A stretch of DNA of 29,158 bases. It comes from a virus. Both the position numbers and the translations under genes were made by a program. The first letter of the stretch is position 1; each line of letters opens with the position of its first letter. The notes under the pieces were generated by a model. It saw nothing but the letters and a program-made list of their open reading frames with translations, was not told where the DNA came from and searched no databases. Below, piece by piece: positions 14,317 to 22,756 of this stretch. The DNA is taken from the IMG/VR virus record IMGVR_UViG_3300025151_000204, positions 1 through 29,158 of that record; one strand, given 5' to 3'.

Positions 14317-14807
14317 TGGATTCTATTTACGGCAATTTTAGAATAGAATTACTTTTCAAACATAGTGAGTTAGAAGATGCTTGGGGTTCACCATTACCTA
14401 CCGCAAGCGAAAAGGGTTATCCAAAGATATTCAATAGAATGGTTCATTGGGTATTGTTTGCCGATGAAACCGCAATAGCATATACATGTTCCCTATTGAT
14501 GCCCGACAAAGCCTATGCTTTAGTAGGAAACACCTATGTTCGCAAAGAATGGCGAAGCAAAGGACTACACACCCATTTACTAAACGAAAGAAACAAATCA
14601 CAACACCTATATGGCGTTCCTTTGATTACCGTTTTAAATCCCATAGAAAAGACCGATATAGATAGTTTGGTAAAGGTTGTATCTAAACTTGGCTACGAAA
14701 AGGTCAACGAGTATTTAGATGTGGCTGACATTATGCCCCTACCTTCATATACTAAATTGGATTTAAAAGAGCACCAGCAATTGTGGAGGTTAGACTATGG
14801 CTCGTGA
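14316..14807 (+). CDS. GNAT-fold acetyltransferase-like protein
   Basis: The 163-aa product has the GNAT order: strands ending in AIAYTCSLLMPDKAYALVGNTYV, then the acetyl-CoA pyrophosphate loop V75-R-K-E-W-R80-S-K-G83-L-H and helix (THLLNERNK), then PLITVLNP and a C-terminal KLGYEKVNEYLDV. The R80-S-K-G83-L loop departs from the usual Q/R-x-x-G-x-G/A in its last position. GNAT enzymes move acetyl groups to amines. This gene is wedged between connector and neck genes with overlaps on both sides (1 nt and 11 nt), so it is co-expressed with virion proteins. The substrate is unknown and loss of activity is possible. Confidence 0.7.
   Translation: MDSIYGNFRIELLFKHSELEDAWGSPLPTASEKGYPKIFNRMVHWVLFADETAIAYTCSLLMPDKAYALVGNTYVRKEWRSKGLHTHLLNERNKSQHLYGVPLITVLNPIEKTDIDSLVKVVSKLGYEKVNEYLDVADIMPLPSYTKLDLKEHQQLWRLDYGS
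14744..14751 (+). promoter_or_regulatory. Candidate late promoter TTCATATA (neck gene)
   Basis: Exact TTCATATA inside the 3' part of the GNAT gene, 53 nt before the ATG of the neck protein at 14797. The base after it is C, as at 7491 and 17830. Confidence 0.42.
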
Positions 14808-15483
14808 TTTTAGATTCGGTGGTTCAGGTGGTTGGAATGTCGTTGGTAGTGTTAATACCGGCAAAGGTTCAACCGGATTTGGTTTTACCGCTCGTATGAG
14901 TGATGTTCAACTTAGGATTTTTATGCAGGACATAAAAGAAAGATTCCCACGAGAAATGCAACAAATCATTACACAATCGTTAGGAAAAGGTATGCGTTGG
15001 GCTCGTGAAGATGGGGCAGATAAATTCAAAAGGACTGGTGCAAGACCCTACCAAATCATAGCCGACTCGCTACGAATGAAAGTATTAGGTGAAGGTGATG
15101 CGGGGGGTAGAGTTTTTACATCACCTGAAGGAACTGGGCCAACCGGTTCTCGGGGCGTAAAGTTAGCCCATTTGTTTTCACAAGATGTTGCGCCTTGGGA
15201 TTATGGTTTTGATTTTAATAGAGAAGGTAAACCATTTGTTGTTGATTCATCACAATTCAAAAGCACTATTAGACCAGGTTTGTTTTTGTTAGACGACCCA
15301 GACAAACAGTTTCCTGGTATCGGTTCATCAAGGGCATCACACGGTGGTCTTGTAAAATACGATTGGCCTGACGACATGAGATATTATACCGAGTTTATTT
15401 TAGAACAAAATCTCCGTGAGTGGATTAACAGGACATTTAAACAACAAGGAAGTGTACCAATGAAGAACATGGGTGGTTATTAA
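14797..15483 (+). CDS. Neck / head-tail joining protein (gp10-like)
   Basis: The 228-aa product has a Gly-rich N-terminus. A long helix (SDVQLRIFMQDIKERFPREM) leads into the segment AREDGADKFKRTGARPYQII, which resembles the HK97 gp10 family of tail-completion or neck proteins. The C-terminal helix (YYTEFILEQNLREWINRTFK) is also typical. GGAGGT lies 8 nt before the ATG, inside the GNAT gene, and TTCATATA lies 53 nt before it. The start of the next gene overlaps its stop (TAATG). Position just before the tail terminator supports the call. Confidence 0.65.
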   Translation: MARDFRFGGSGGWNVVGSVNTGKGSTGFGFTARMSDVQLRIFMQDIKERFPREMQQIITQSLGKGMRWAREDGADKFKRTGARPYQIIADSLRMKVLGEGDAGGRVFTSPEGTGPTGSRGVKLAHLFSQDVAPWDYGFDFNREGKPFVVDSSQFKSTIRPGLFLLDDPDKQFPGIGSSRASHGGLVKYDWPDDMRYYTEFILEQNLREWINRTFKQQGSVPMKNMGGY

Positions 15484-16535
15484 TGGCGATAGCAGATAAA
15501 ACAACATATTGGAAATTAAAATCAGATGGTTCAAGCGACCCATCGGCAAACACTAATCCCGAGTTATACGCATGGACTTTGACCGGTGCAGGTGGTTCAT
15601 CGGTAAATGACGAATGGGTAATTACTAATCAAACCGTTAGTTATACGCCAACATCAACGGCATATACTATATGGGCGGTTATTAAATACAATACTACACC
15701 CGTTGCAGATACCGTTCTTTTACGCCTACACAACGGTTCACACTATGTTAATGTAGTATCAAAGGGAAATGACACATCATTAGGTCTTGATGGTAATACC
15801 GATGATACATTTACTGATTTAGATTTAAAGAACGACCACACAATAGTTAGATTGACATTGGATAGTTCTGGTAATGCTCGAATGTATGTTCACGATATAA
15901 TAGAAGATGATGATGCTGCCACATCTTATCTAAGCGTAGTGGGCGTTTCTAACTCAGGAACAAAGACAATACAATTTAGCAACGATTCCGGCTCGGTTAG
16001 TTTTGCTAATGTATTGGGTTGCGACCAAGGAGCGTTTTCGCCAGACGAATTATCCCCAAGTCAATTCATAAACGATGCTTTTCATAGGGTAGGTCTAAAG
16101 GTTGTTGAAACACTACAAAACTCTAACCGACCATTTTTAAAGAATGTTGTTGATGATTCGGCAATAATCTATGGTTATGATATAAGCCAAAGCATGATTT
16201 CCCGACTTCCCGCACCATCAATCTATGTATTACAAAGACAAGTTGCGTCGGAGGCTTTAGATGTATTGGGCGGTCATGGTCTTACTACTATTGCACAGTT
16301 GCAGGTATTTATACTAACTCGTGGAACAAATTACAAAAATGCGTATCGTTCATGTCTTGATATTACCGGTGATGTATTTGATGAGGTTATGACTAATTTA
16401 GGACTAGATGCAAACCAAGATGCTATATTAGGATATGAGTTAGTGTTAGATAATAAGATGGATGAGGGCGAAACAGTATGTGTTCACAAACTATCTTTTG
16501 ACACAATGAGACGACATCACCTACAAAGGAGATGA
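15483..16535 (+). CDS. LamG-like domain fused to tail terminator
   Basis: Residues of about 8-185 look like a concanavalin/LamG beta sandwich (YTIWAVIKYNTTPVADTVLLRL, IVRLTLDSSGNARMYVHD, TIQFSNDSG). Residues 190-350 look like a tail terminator or completion protein: helix SQFINDAFHRVGLKVVETL, a strand-rich core with LPAPSIYVLQRQ, and EVMTNLGLDANQDAILGYEL near the end. The tail terminator caps the tube and joins it to the neck. Fusion of a carbohydrate-type binding sandwich would expose that domain at the neck. The gene is placed correctly, directly before the tail tube gene, and overlaps the neck gene stop by one base. Confidence 0.65.
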   Translation: MAIADKTTYWKLKSDGSSDPSANTNPELYAWTLTGAGGSSVNDEWVITNQTVSYTPTSTAYTIWAVIKYNTTPVADTVLLRLHNGSHYVNVVSKGNDTSLGLDGNTDDTFTDLDLKNDHTIVRLTLDSSGNARMYVHDIIEDDDAATSYLSVVGVSNSGTKTIQFSNDSGSVSFANVLGCDQGAFSPDELSPSQFINDAFHRVGLKVVETLQNSNRPFLKNVVDDSAIIYGYDISQSMISRLPAPSIYVLQRQVASEALDVLGGHGLTTIAQLQVFILTRGTNYKNAYRSCLDITGDVFDEVMTNLGLDANQDAILGYELVLDNKMDEGETVCVHKLSFDTMRRHHLQRR

Positions 16536-16536
16536 G

Positions 16537-16544
16537 TTCATATA
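16537..16544 (+). promoter_or_regulatory. Candidate late promoter TTCATATA (tail tube)
   Basis: The element lies in a 48-bp gap. Its layout is TTCATATA, 21 nt, TTAAAGGGG, 9 nt, ATG, and the same layout with the same spacing recurs before the gene at 17877. An archaeal start about 25 bp after the box would fall near TTAAAGGGG, with GGGG serving as ribosome site. Confidence 0.6.
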
Positions 16545-16583
16545 GTCGCCCATTAATAGCAGACATTAAAGGGGTTATTTATT

Positions 16584-17621
16584 ATGGCTTATACAATCGG
16601 TTCAGCAAATAGAGGCGCAGTCATTAGACAACAAACATCATTTGGTACAGTAGGTAGCGGAAGCACATTTTTTGGTGCAATAGATGATGAATCACTATCA
16701 ACCACATTTGACACAAACATGCGAGCAGATATGACTCGCTACGGTGCATCAAAATCAAAGACCGGAAAAAGATACTCGGAAGGTAGTATCAACATGGCTT
16801 TAGACGACTCGCAATTCTGCGCACTAATACTAAAGGGTGTTTTCCCAAAGGTAGCAACAACAGGTAGCGGAGACCCATACACCCACGCTATGACAGAAAT
16901 TAACCACGACCAAGGAAGGACTGGTTCAGATTCATTCCCTGTATTTCAATTAATTATTGTCCGTGATGAAAAGCAACATTCCTATTCATCTATGAGCATT
17001 AACCGTGTATCTATCAAAGGTTCTGTTGGCGAGTATGTAATGCTTAGCGCAGACTTTGTAGGAAAAGCGGAGGGCGAAGATTCAGTATCTTCACCAGCAG
17101 CAATTGACACCGAATCAACATTAGCCGTAGGTGCAACCGAACCAGTACACTTCCAAAGCGCAAGTGTAGCATTCAAAAATTCTGCGGTATCTTTGCAAGT
17201 AAAGTCCGTTGACATTGAGTTTAACCTAAACCGTGATGTTGATGCTTCCTTTGCATTAGGAAACGAAACATGCGTTAGAGAAGCACCACCACAACTTAGG
17301 GAAATAACAGGTTCCGTTGAGTTTATCAAGCCTATTCATAGCACATCATTAAATGAACCACTATTCGGTGATTTGATTGATGGCGGAGCAAACACTGTTT
17401 ACCAACCTGGTTCAAGCAACCCAGCAATCACACTAACATTTACCTCCACAGCAAACCACGACTTCATAATCAAAGTGTACCATGTTCAATGGGATGCACC
17501 TTCTATGAATGTATCAGGTAGAGATACACAAACAATGTCATTAGGATTTACAGCACTATTTGATGAAACAAAGAAGGCTATGGCTACCTGTGATGTTAGA
17601 AACGCATCATCATCATTGTGA
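16584..17621 (+). CDS. Major tail tube protein
   Basis: The 345-aa beta-rich product polymerises into the tail tube. It follows the terminator and precedes chaperones and tape measure, the fixed place for this gene. The sequence fits the tube fold: strand-rich segments (GSINMALDDSQFCALIL, SINRVSIKGSVGEYVMLSADFVGK, VKSVDIEFNLNRD, TMSLGFTALFDE) and an N-terminal YTIGSANRGAVIRQQTSFG that is common to phage tube proteins. It is one of the few genes in the tail block with its own intergenic leader and TTCATATA element, in keeping with high expression. Confidence 0.8.
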   Translation: MAYTIGSANRGAVIRQQTSFGTVGSGSTFFGAIDDESLSTTFDTNMRADMTRYGASKSKTGKRYSEGSINMALDDSQFCALILKGVFPKVATTGSGDPYTHAMTEINHDQGRTGSDSFPVFQLIIVRDEKQHSYSSMSINRVSIKGSVGEYVMLSADFVGKAEGEDSVSSPAAIDTESTLAVGATEPVHFQSASVAFKNSAVSLQVKSVDIEFNLNRDVDASFALGNETCVREAPPQLREITGSVEFIKPIHSTSLNEPLFGDLIDGGANTVYQPGSSNPAITLTFTSTANHDFIIKVYHVQWDAPSMNVSGRDTQTMSLGFTALFDETKKAMATCDVRNASSSL

Positions 17622-17630
17622 GGTGATTAA

Positions 17631-17828
17631 ATGAGCCACACCATTACCGACAAGTCCAAACTAACTGTCGTTCAAGTCAATGGTGATTTAGCAACCATTG
17701 ATGCACAATTACAAACCACACTTCAAGGTAGCACCTTTGCTAACGGTGATAAGATTATTGATATTAGCATCATAAAGAACAACCATAGCAACTTAGTAGT
17801 GGCTTACATAACATTTGAAGACCAATGA
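17631..17828 (+). CDS. Small protein after tail tube
   Basis: The 65-aa product (SKLTVVQVNGDLATIDAQLQ, then IIDISIIKNNHSNLVVAYI) has an alpha/beta pattern in which a strand, a helix, and a two-strand hairpin ending in FE recall small Cse60-like proteins; that is a weak resemblance. TGAGGTGA, made from the tube stop codon, lies 4 nt before the ATG. Function is unknown. Confidence 0.6.
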   Translation: MSHTITDKSKLTVVQVNGDLATIDAQLQTTLQGSTFANGDKIIDISIIKNNHSNLVVAYITFEDQ

Positions 17829-17829
17829 T

Positions 17830-17837
17830 TTCATATA
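17830..17837 (+). promoter_or_regulatory. Candidate late promoter TTCATATA (beta protein)
   Basis: The element starts one base after the previous stop, 47 nt before the ATG at 17877. Spacing to TTAAAGGGG and to the ATG equals that at 16537, while the 21 nt between differ at most positions, as expected for a conserved promoter and ribosome site. Confidence 0.6.
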
Positions 17838-17876
17838 CTCCAGCGCAAGTAAGGACAATTAAAGGGGAAAGATAAC

Positions 17877-18311
17877 ATGCCGTACAACCGATACCTAAAT
17901 GGCGTAATACGCAGCGAGCACCATGCACACGGACTATCACGAGAAATAACTGTAGAGTATGACTTTGCAGACCTTGGCGGAAGCGCAGGTGCAGTCACTC
18001 TAACCGATGTAAATAACAATGCAGTCACAATCCCTGACAATGCAATTATTACAAGTGTTATCTATGAAGAAATTACACCTATGACCTCCGGTGGCTCAGC
18101 AACCGTTGCTTTGGGTATTACCGGAAACACAGACGCATTCATAGCAGCAATTGCTTTTGATAACGCAGCATATACCACTGATGTTAGCAAAAAAGAAAAC
18201 GAAGTACCACTAAAAACAAGTGCAGCTGTATCAGTATTAGCAACAATCGCTACTGCTGATTTGACTGCAGGTAAATTTAGATTACACATAACATACATCA
18301 ACGGAGCTTGA
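17877..18311 (+). CDS. Beta-rich virion protein, probably abundant
   Basis: The 144-aa product (SREITVEYDFADLGGSAGAV, SVLATIATADLTAGKFRLHI) resembles a beta-sandwich structural protein that recurs in marine phage genomes and has no assigned role. It has its own leader with the TTCATATA element and an AAAGGGG ribosome site, arranged exactly like the tail tube gene, so I expect high copy number. It could decorate the tail or head. Confidence 0.6.
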   Translation: MPYNRYLNGVIRSEHHAHGLSREITVEYDFADLGGSAGAVTLTDVNNNAVTIPDNAIITSVIYEEITPMTSGGSATVALGITGNTDAFIAAIAFDNAAYTTDVSKKENEVPLKTSAAVSVLATIATADLTAGKFRLHITYINGA

Positions 18312-18317
18312 TTCTAA

Positions 18318-18470
18318 ATGGATGAGTTTACCGACGCACACGGAGTTTGGCGAGTAGCAGAAGTATTGCCAAACGGTGCAAAAAGATATGTTTTGGCCGA
18401 GCCAGTAGTAAAAGAAAAGAAAAGTAAAGGAAAAGTGAAGAAGAATGCCAGTACTAAAAAAGGAAATTGA
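18318..18470 (+). CDS. 50-aa small basic protein
   Basis: The product has a short beta hairpin (HGVWRVAEVLPNGAKRYVLAEP) and a Lys-rich tail. The leader GATTCTAA-ATG matches that of the gene at 9809. It starts 6 bp after the previous stop and overlaps the tail chaperone gene by 26 nt, so it fits the tight packing of the block. Its function is unknown. Confidence 0.55.
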   Translation: MDEFTDAHGVWRVAEVLPNGAKRYVLAEPVVKEKKSKGKVKKNASTKKGN

Positions 18471-18801
18471 ATTAAACGATGGAACAAAAATCTGGGTGCG
18501 CCAAGCATCTGGATTAGAAAAAATCAAAATCGAAAGCATACAAGCGAAAGCCGTTAGACGATGCCGAGACTTTGGAAACCCCGAAGATTGGACTATTGAA
18601 CAAAACGAAAAGTTTTTAGAAATTATAGAAGAACTTGGCGGTTCATTAGAAAACCAAATGACCGAGTGGATTCCTAAGTGTATATTGACTGAAGGTTTTG
18701 ATTACAATTTATTAACATCAGAAGAAGCTCGTGATATTCTCGGATTTGTTCGAGGGGATAATGGTGAGGGTGCTATCCCTTTGGGGTCTTCAGCCGAGTA
18801 G
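18445..18801 (+). CDS. Tail assembly chaperone, short form (gpG-like)
   Basis: The 118-aa product lies just before the tape measure, where tailed viruses encode chaperones that hold the tape measure before tube assembly. It is alpha-helical with an N-terminal strand hairpin (VLKKEIELNDGTKIWVRQAS) as in several tail chaperones. GTGAAG lies 5 nt before the ATG. Near its end CCCTTTGGGG forms a slippery run, and translation past it in the -1 frame would give a 209-aa form. Confidence 0.72.
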   Translation: MPVLKKEIELNDGTKIWVRQASGLEKIKIESIQAKAVRRCRDFGNPEDWTIEQNEKFLEIIEELGGSLENQMTEWIPKCILTEGFDYNLLTSEEARDILGFVRGDNGEGAIPLGSSAE

Positions 18802-19073
18802 CCCCACTTTTAAGTAGTGCATTTAAAGGAACCTTGCCCTCCGACCTATACGAGAAGTATCACGGTATGGGCGGGCGAGCACGAATGGAATTTGACTTAG
18901 AAATGGCTTCGGAAATTTCAAGACAAATAGCCGATGCACAAAACAAATCCAGAAACGAGCCTCGTGGTGGAATAAAGGGTGTAGTAGCCCGTAGGAATCA
19001 ATTACGAAAGCAAGCATCACAAAATGCTATTTCCGATGAGGAAGCGGTAAATATGCTTGTAGGTATGGAGTAA
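18445..19073 (+). CDS. Tail assembly chaperone, frameshifted long form (gpGT-like)
   Basis: A -1 slip on CCCTTTG joins bases 18445-18783 to 18783-19073. The result is 113 residues of the short form plus 96 more (GVFSRVAPLLSSAFKG, then LPSDLYEKYHGMGGRARMEF and EISRQIADAQNK). The second frame is open from 18768 and overlaps the first until its stop at 18801. It has no ATG with a ribosome site at its head; the only nearby start is a TTG at 18834. Lambda gpG/gpGT works the same way, with the long form recruiting the tape measure. Frame direction, position and heptamer all agree. The slip site within the overlapping run is not certain. Confidence 0.65.
18777..18786 (+). promoter_or_regulatory. Probable -1 frameshift slippery site CCCTTTGGGG
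   Basis: In the chaperone frame the bases read C-CCT-TTG-GGG. Both C-CCT-TTG and T-TTG-GGG match the X-XXY-YYZ heptamer rule for -1 slipping. The short frame ends 15 bases later at 18799-18801. A 5-bp stem, TGGGG with CCCCA (18782-18806), overlaps the site, and whether it stimulates slipping is unclear. Confidence 0.65.
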
Positions 19074-19091
19074 GTTATAGGGGGTGTATGA

Positions 19092-22000
19092 GTGGCAAAG
19101 GTAGGTGGCCCCCGAGTTTTCTTCGACATTGTAGGTGTCTTTAATGCTACCAACATGCTTAAAGACATGGATGCTAAGATGACTGTTGTAGAGTCAATTG
19201 TCTTAGACTCGATGGATGCTATCATAGGCTCATTTGCCGGAATATCAGAAGTCATAACACAAATAACTGAAACAACAGTACCACTCGCACAATCCCTATC
19301 GGAAGCCACTATTGAGTTTGAAAAATTCGCTGGTGTAAATAAAGAATTAGCAAAAGGAATTATTGAAACCGGTCAAGGGTTTGGTTTTACAGCCGAGGAA
19401 TCATTATCTGCCGGTGCAAAGATGGCGCAGTTAACCGCTTTGATTGGTGAATCATCGGTTCAGGCTGCTACCGAAATGGGTCAAACATTTGCGTTGATTT
19501 CTGGTATGGGAACAACCGAGGCTATGACCCGTATGATTAACATGCACCAACAAACTGGGTTTATGTATGGTAATCTAACAAAAGCACAATTCGATATGCT
19601 TGATGCACAAATGCAAGCCAATGTTGTTAGGGAAAACACAATAGAGATATTAGACCAACTTAACACCGTTGAAAACCGTTCTGCTGCATCAATGAAGCAA
19701 ATAACTTTTGTTATGAACCAATTTGCTGCGCAGGCACACCAGACCGGTGAATCTATTGCTAATATGGCTGCCATGTCTGCGGTTTTGATTGAGTCTGGTG
19801 AGGAGCAAGGTAAAGCGGGTAGGGCTTTGCGTATGATTTATGCAAGGTTAGGTGCAGATACAAGCGGAGCGCAAGAAGCGGTACAAGGATTAGGTATAGC
19901 GACCCATGATGCTAATACCGGTGCTTTACGCCCATTGTCGTCTATTGTTGAAGATTTAGCCGTCAAATTTAAAGATTTAGGGGCTGAAGAAAGACAGCGT
20001 ATTGTTCAGACCGTTGCAGGAAACGACCACTATGTTAGATTCATTAAACTAATTGAAAACCAAGCCCGTATGACGGAATTAGCCACCGATGCTATTTTTG
20101 ACCAATCAACCGCTTCGGAAGAATTGAACCGTGTTATTGAAGACCAATCAACGGCTTTAAAGGAAGCACAGGCCGAATTACAACACAATCAAGCACTATT
20201 GGGTCAAGCACTTGTTCCCGCATACACAAAGGCTACGGAAGTTCAAGCAGCATTTACATTAGGTTTAGCGCAATTGTCTGAAACAGGATTTGGTAATGCT
20301 GTTGCTACCGGATTAATAACATTACAAAGATACGCACAAATTTTAGGTGGTGTCTTTGACATGTATTTGAACATGAAGTCCGTGAATATCGCTATGAAAA
20401 CACATACGGCTATTCTTAGGGCTATAAATGGCGAAGAATTGGTCAGAACCGATACGCATAGGCAAAGAAACACTTTGGCTACCGCTACTATTGCTAACGA
20501 TGAAATTATTGCCGGATTACAAGAAAGAATACTATTCGCAAAACTAAAGATTGCTGAGTTTGATAATATATACGGACACAATGCACAATTGCGAGTTAGA
20601 CTCGAACAACAATTAAATTTTGAAACCGAAAGATTAGGAGTTTTAATTGCTGAAAGAAATACTTTACACCAAACAGAAATGCAAACTCGAACCAAAATGA
20701 GTATGTTAGCACTTGAGTTAGAATCAATTGAAGCAAACGCCTACAACAATGCCCTACAAAGAACAAAGGTACAAGGAATGGCGCAAGCCACTTTGAGTCA
20801 ACAACAAATAGCGGATATGATTGCAGTCAATGCACAATTAGAAATATCTTTAATTCATACGGGAAGAAGGATTCAAGAAGGTAAAATCGCAATTCAGCAA
20901 GCGACACACGAACATGCTATAAAAGTGGCAGAATTAGATATTGAAGACCAGAAGTTGACGATTGCTAAAATAGAATTGGAGATGGCTCGAAAGCTCGGCG
21001 TGGTGGCAGCAAACCATGCTGAAGTTGAAGCAGAAATCAACCGTCGTTTAGCAGAAAACATGACAAGAAGGGAAGGAATAATAAAATTAATGGAACTCCA
21101 TGATGCACATAATGATGTTTTGATTGCACAAGAACAAGACAGGAATAGAGCAGCAGCCACAATGTTATCCAGAAATGAAGCACTATTAGATATTAATTAT
21201 ATGTTAGTACAATTAACTGAAACCGAAGCAGCAAGAAAATCCCGAATTGCAGCAATAGATGAAGAATTAGTAATGACTATGCGAGCACAAGGTATTTTGA
21301 AAGAACAACTCGGTTTCTTAACCCAAGAAGAAATAGCGACTTTACCCATATTAATAGGACAAAAGGCAGCTCTTACCGAAGCAGAAAAAGCACAAAACTT
21401 GGCCGAAATTCAAAGAATAATTACCCGAAGGCAATTAAACGCTGAAGGTCTTAGGACACTACCTCTTTTAAGCGCACAATCCCAAGCACTAACAAAGTTT
21501 TCTATGGCAGCGGGTATGGCTTCTATGTCTATGCAAGTTCTTTCCGGTGTTCTTGGGTTAGACGAAGAAAGAAGCATGAGGGTATCTATGATACTAATGA
21601 GTTTGAGTATGATTCCCGCTATGGCTCAAATGGCTCAAATGACAGTTGGTATGACCGGTGCTGGATTAGCAGCACAAGGGGCAGCAACAAAAGTCAATAT
21701 GCTTGGTATGGCTGTTAAAGGATTAGTCGGTGGTGTCCTTCTTGGTGGTCTTGTATATTTGTTTGACATAATTACCGGTATGGGTAAAGATGCTGGCGAT
21801 GAGGTTGATGAACTCAACGATAGCCTACAATTAACTCAAAAATTACTAAGCGATATGACTCATGAAGAAGCAACACAATTCGAGGTGCCGACAACACTTG
21901 TTGATACATTAGGGGAATCATTAGACCTTACTACAATGGGTGTAAGACAATTAAACGACGCAATAGCAGAAGCCGAATCTGAAATAGATAATATAGACAC

Positions 22001-22748
22001 AAAGGTAAGAGAATTAGGAACAGACCACCCAGGAATCCCAACATTGTTAGACGAAAAGGGCGAAATAGAAAAAATGATTCAAGGTTTAGACCAAGCATTA
22101 GCATTAGAAATATCTTTATCATATCAAGGAATTGATGTTAATAGCACATTTGCGAGGAAAAAAGTACTGCGTGATTTAGAAAAAGGTTTATTTTCTGGCG
22201 AAGGTGCGCCTGAAATTTTTTCAAAGACACTCGTTCCTGGTGTTGATTATGTACCAATTGATACTGCAACAGGCACAGAATATATAGAAATTGAAACGAT
22301 GGTGTATGCCTACAAAGACTTAGATGAAACTATTGCTGGTCTTGCCGATGGTACTATTCGGTATAACGAAATAAACGAAGAAGGTCTTGCCTTTTTGTCT
22401 GCACTCGCAGAAAGTGGTTCATATTTGGCTGACAACTTCGGATATGCTGCAGAAGTAATTGTTGATGATACAGTTGAAATGGGAGAATCATTTAGCGAGG
22501 CTGAAGAAAAGATGCGAGCCTTTGCTAACGCTCGTGAAGAATTATTCTTTGGTGGTAAATCCCAATACATGTCCGGTGAAATGATGAAGCAAGTAGTTAA
22601 TAAGGGTGTGGAGAATCTATATCAGAATGTGGAGTTATTAATGACAAATAACTTTTACGGATTGACATTTGATGAGGCAGTAAATGAGATTAGTAATAGG
22701 ATAACCGACCAATTAATTAGTCAGGGTGTTCCTTTGAGCGCAAGTTAG
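19092..22748 (+). CDS. Tape measure protein
   Basis: The 1218-aa product sets tail length. About 0.15 nm per residue gives roughly 180 nm, a long tail. Residues of about 70-330 match the TP901-type tape measure core (KEFAGVN-like start, MNQFAAQAHQTGESIANMAA, ESGEEQGKAGRALRMIYARL). Residues 340-790 are long helical, Gln/Glu-rich coiled coil. Residues 790-896 hold hydrophobic helices (LVGGVLLGGLVYLFDIITG) that may insert in the host membrane during DNA entry. The end is acidic and mixed. It starts with GTG because TGA immediately precedes it in frame; GGGGGTG lies about 7 nt upstream. The next gene starts 8 bp after its stop. Confidence 0.9.
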   Translation: MAKVGGPRVFFDIVGVFNATNMLKDMDAKMTVVESIVLDSMDAIIGSFAGISEVITQITETTVPLAQSLSEATIEFEKFAGVNKELAKGIIETGQGFGFTAEESLSAGAKMAQLTALIGESSVQAATEMGQTFALISGMGTTEAMTRMINMHQQTGFMYGNLTKAQFDMLDAQMQANVVRENTIEILDQLNTVENRSAASMKQITFVMNQFAAQAHQTGESIANMAAMSAVLIESGEEQGKAGRALRMIYARLGADTSGAQEAVQGLGIATHDANTGALRPLSSIVEDLAVKFKDLGAEERQRIVQTVAGNDHYVRFIKLIENQARMTELATDAIFDQSTASEELNRVIEDQSTALKEAQAELQHNQALLGQALVPAYTKATEVQAAFTLGLAQLSETGFGNAVATGLITLQRYAQILGGVFDMYLNMKSVNIAMKTHTAILRAINGEELVRTDTHRQRNTLATATIANDEIIAGLQERILFAKLKIAEFDNIYGHNAQLRVRLEQQLNFETERLGVLIAERNTLHQTEMQTRTKMSMLALELESIEANAYNNALQRTKVQGMAQATLSQQQIADMIAVNAQLEISLIHTGRRIQEGKIAIQQATHEHAIKVAELDIEDQKLTIAKIELEMARKLGVVAANHAEVEAEINRRLAENMTRREGIIKLMELHDAHNDVLIAQEQDRNRAAATMLSRNEALLDINYMLVQLTETEAARKSRIAAIDEELVMTMRAQGILKEQLGFLTQEEIATLPILIGQKAALTEAEKAQNLAEIQRIITRRQLNAEGLRTLPLLSAQSQALTKFSMAAGMASMSMQVLSGVLGLDEERSMRVSMILMSLSMIPAMAQMAQMTVGMTGAGLAAQGAATKVNMLGMAVKGLVGGVLLGGLVYLFDIITGMGKDAGDEVDELNDSLQLTQKLLSDMTHEEATQFEVPTTLVDTLGESLDLTTMGVRQLNDAIAEAESEIDNIDTKVRELGTDHPGIPTLLDEKGEIEKMIQGLDQALALEISLSYQGIDVNSTFARKKVLRDLEKGLFSGEGAPEIFSKTLVPGVDYVPIDTATGTEYIEIETMVYAYKDLDETIAGLADGTIRYNEINEEGLAFLSALAESGSYLADNFGYAAEVIVDDTVEMGESFSEAEEKMRAFANAREELFFGGKSQYMSGEMMKQVVNKGVENLYQNVELLMTNNFYGLTFDEAVNEISNRITDQLISQGVPLSAS

Positions 22749-22756
22749 GTGAGTAA

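Noticed and set aside
18834-19073. Independent gene with a TTG start after the chaperone
   Set aside because: The frame is open further upstream and overlaps the chaperone frame at a slippery heptamer; a frameshift product explains it better. A weak AAGGA site means it cannot be fully excluded.
20243-20695. 150-aa Cys/Ser-rich minus-strand ORF inside the tape measure
   Set aside because: Antisense shadow of Ala/Gln-rich codons; no start signals and no domain.
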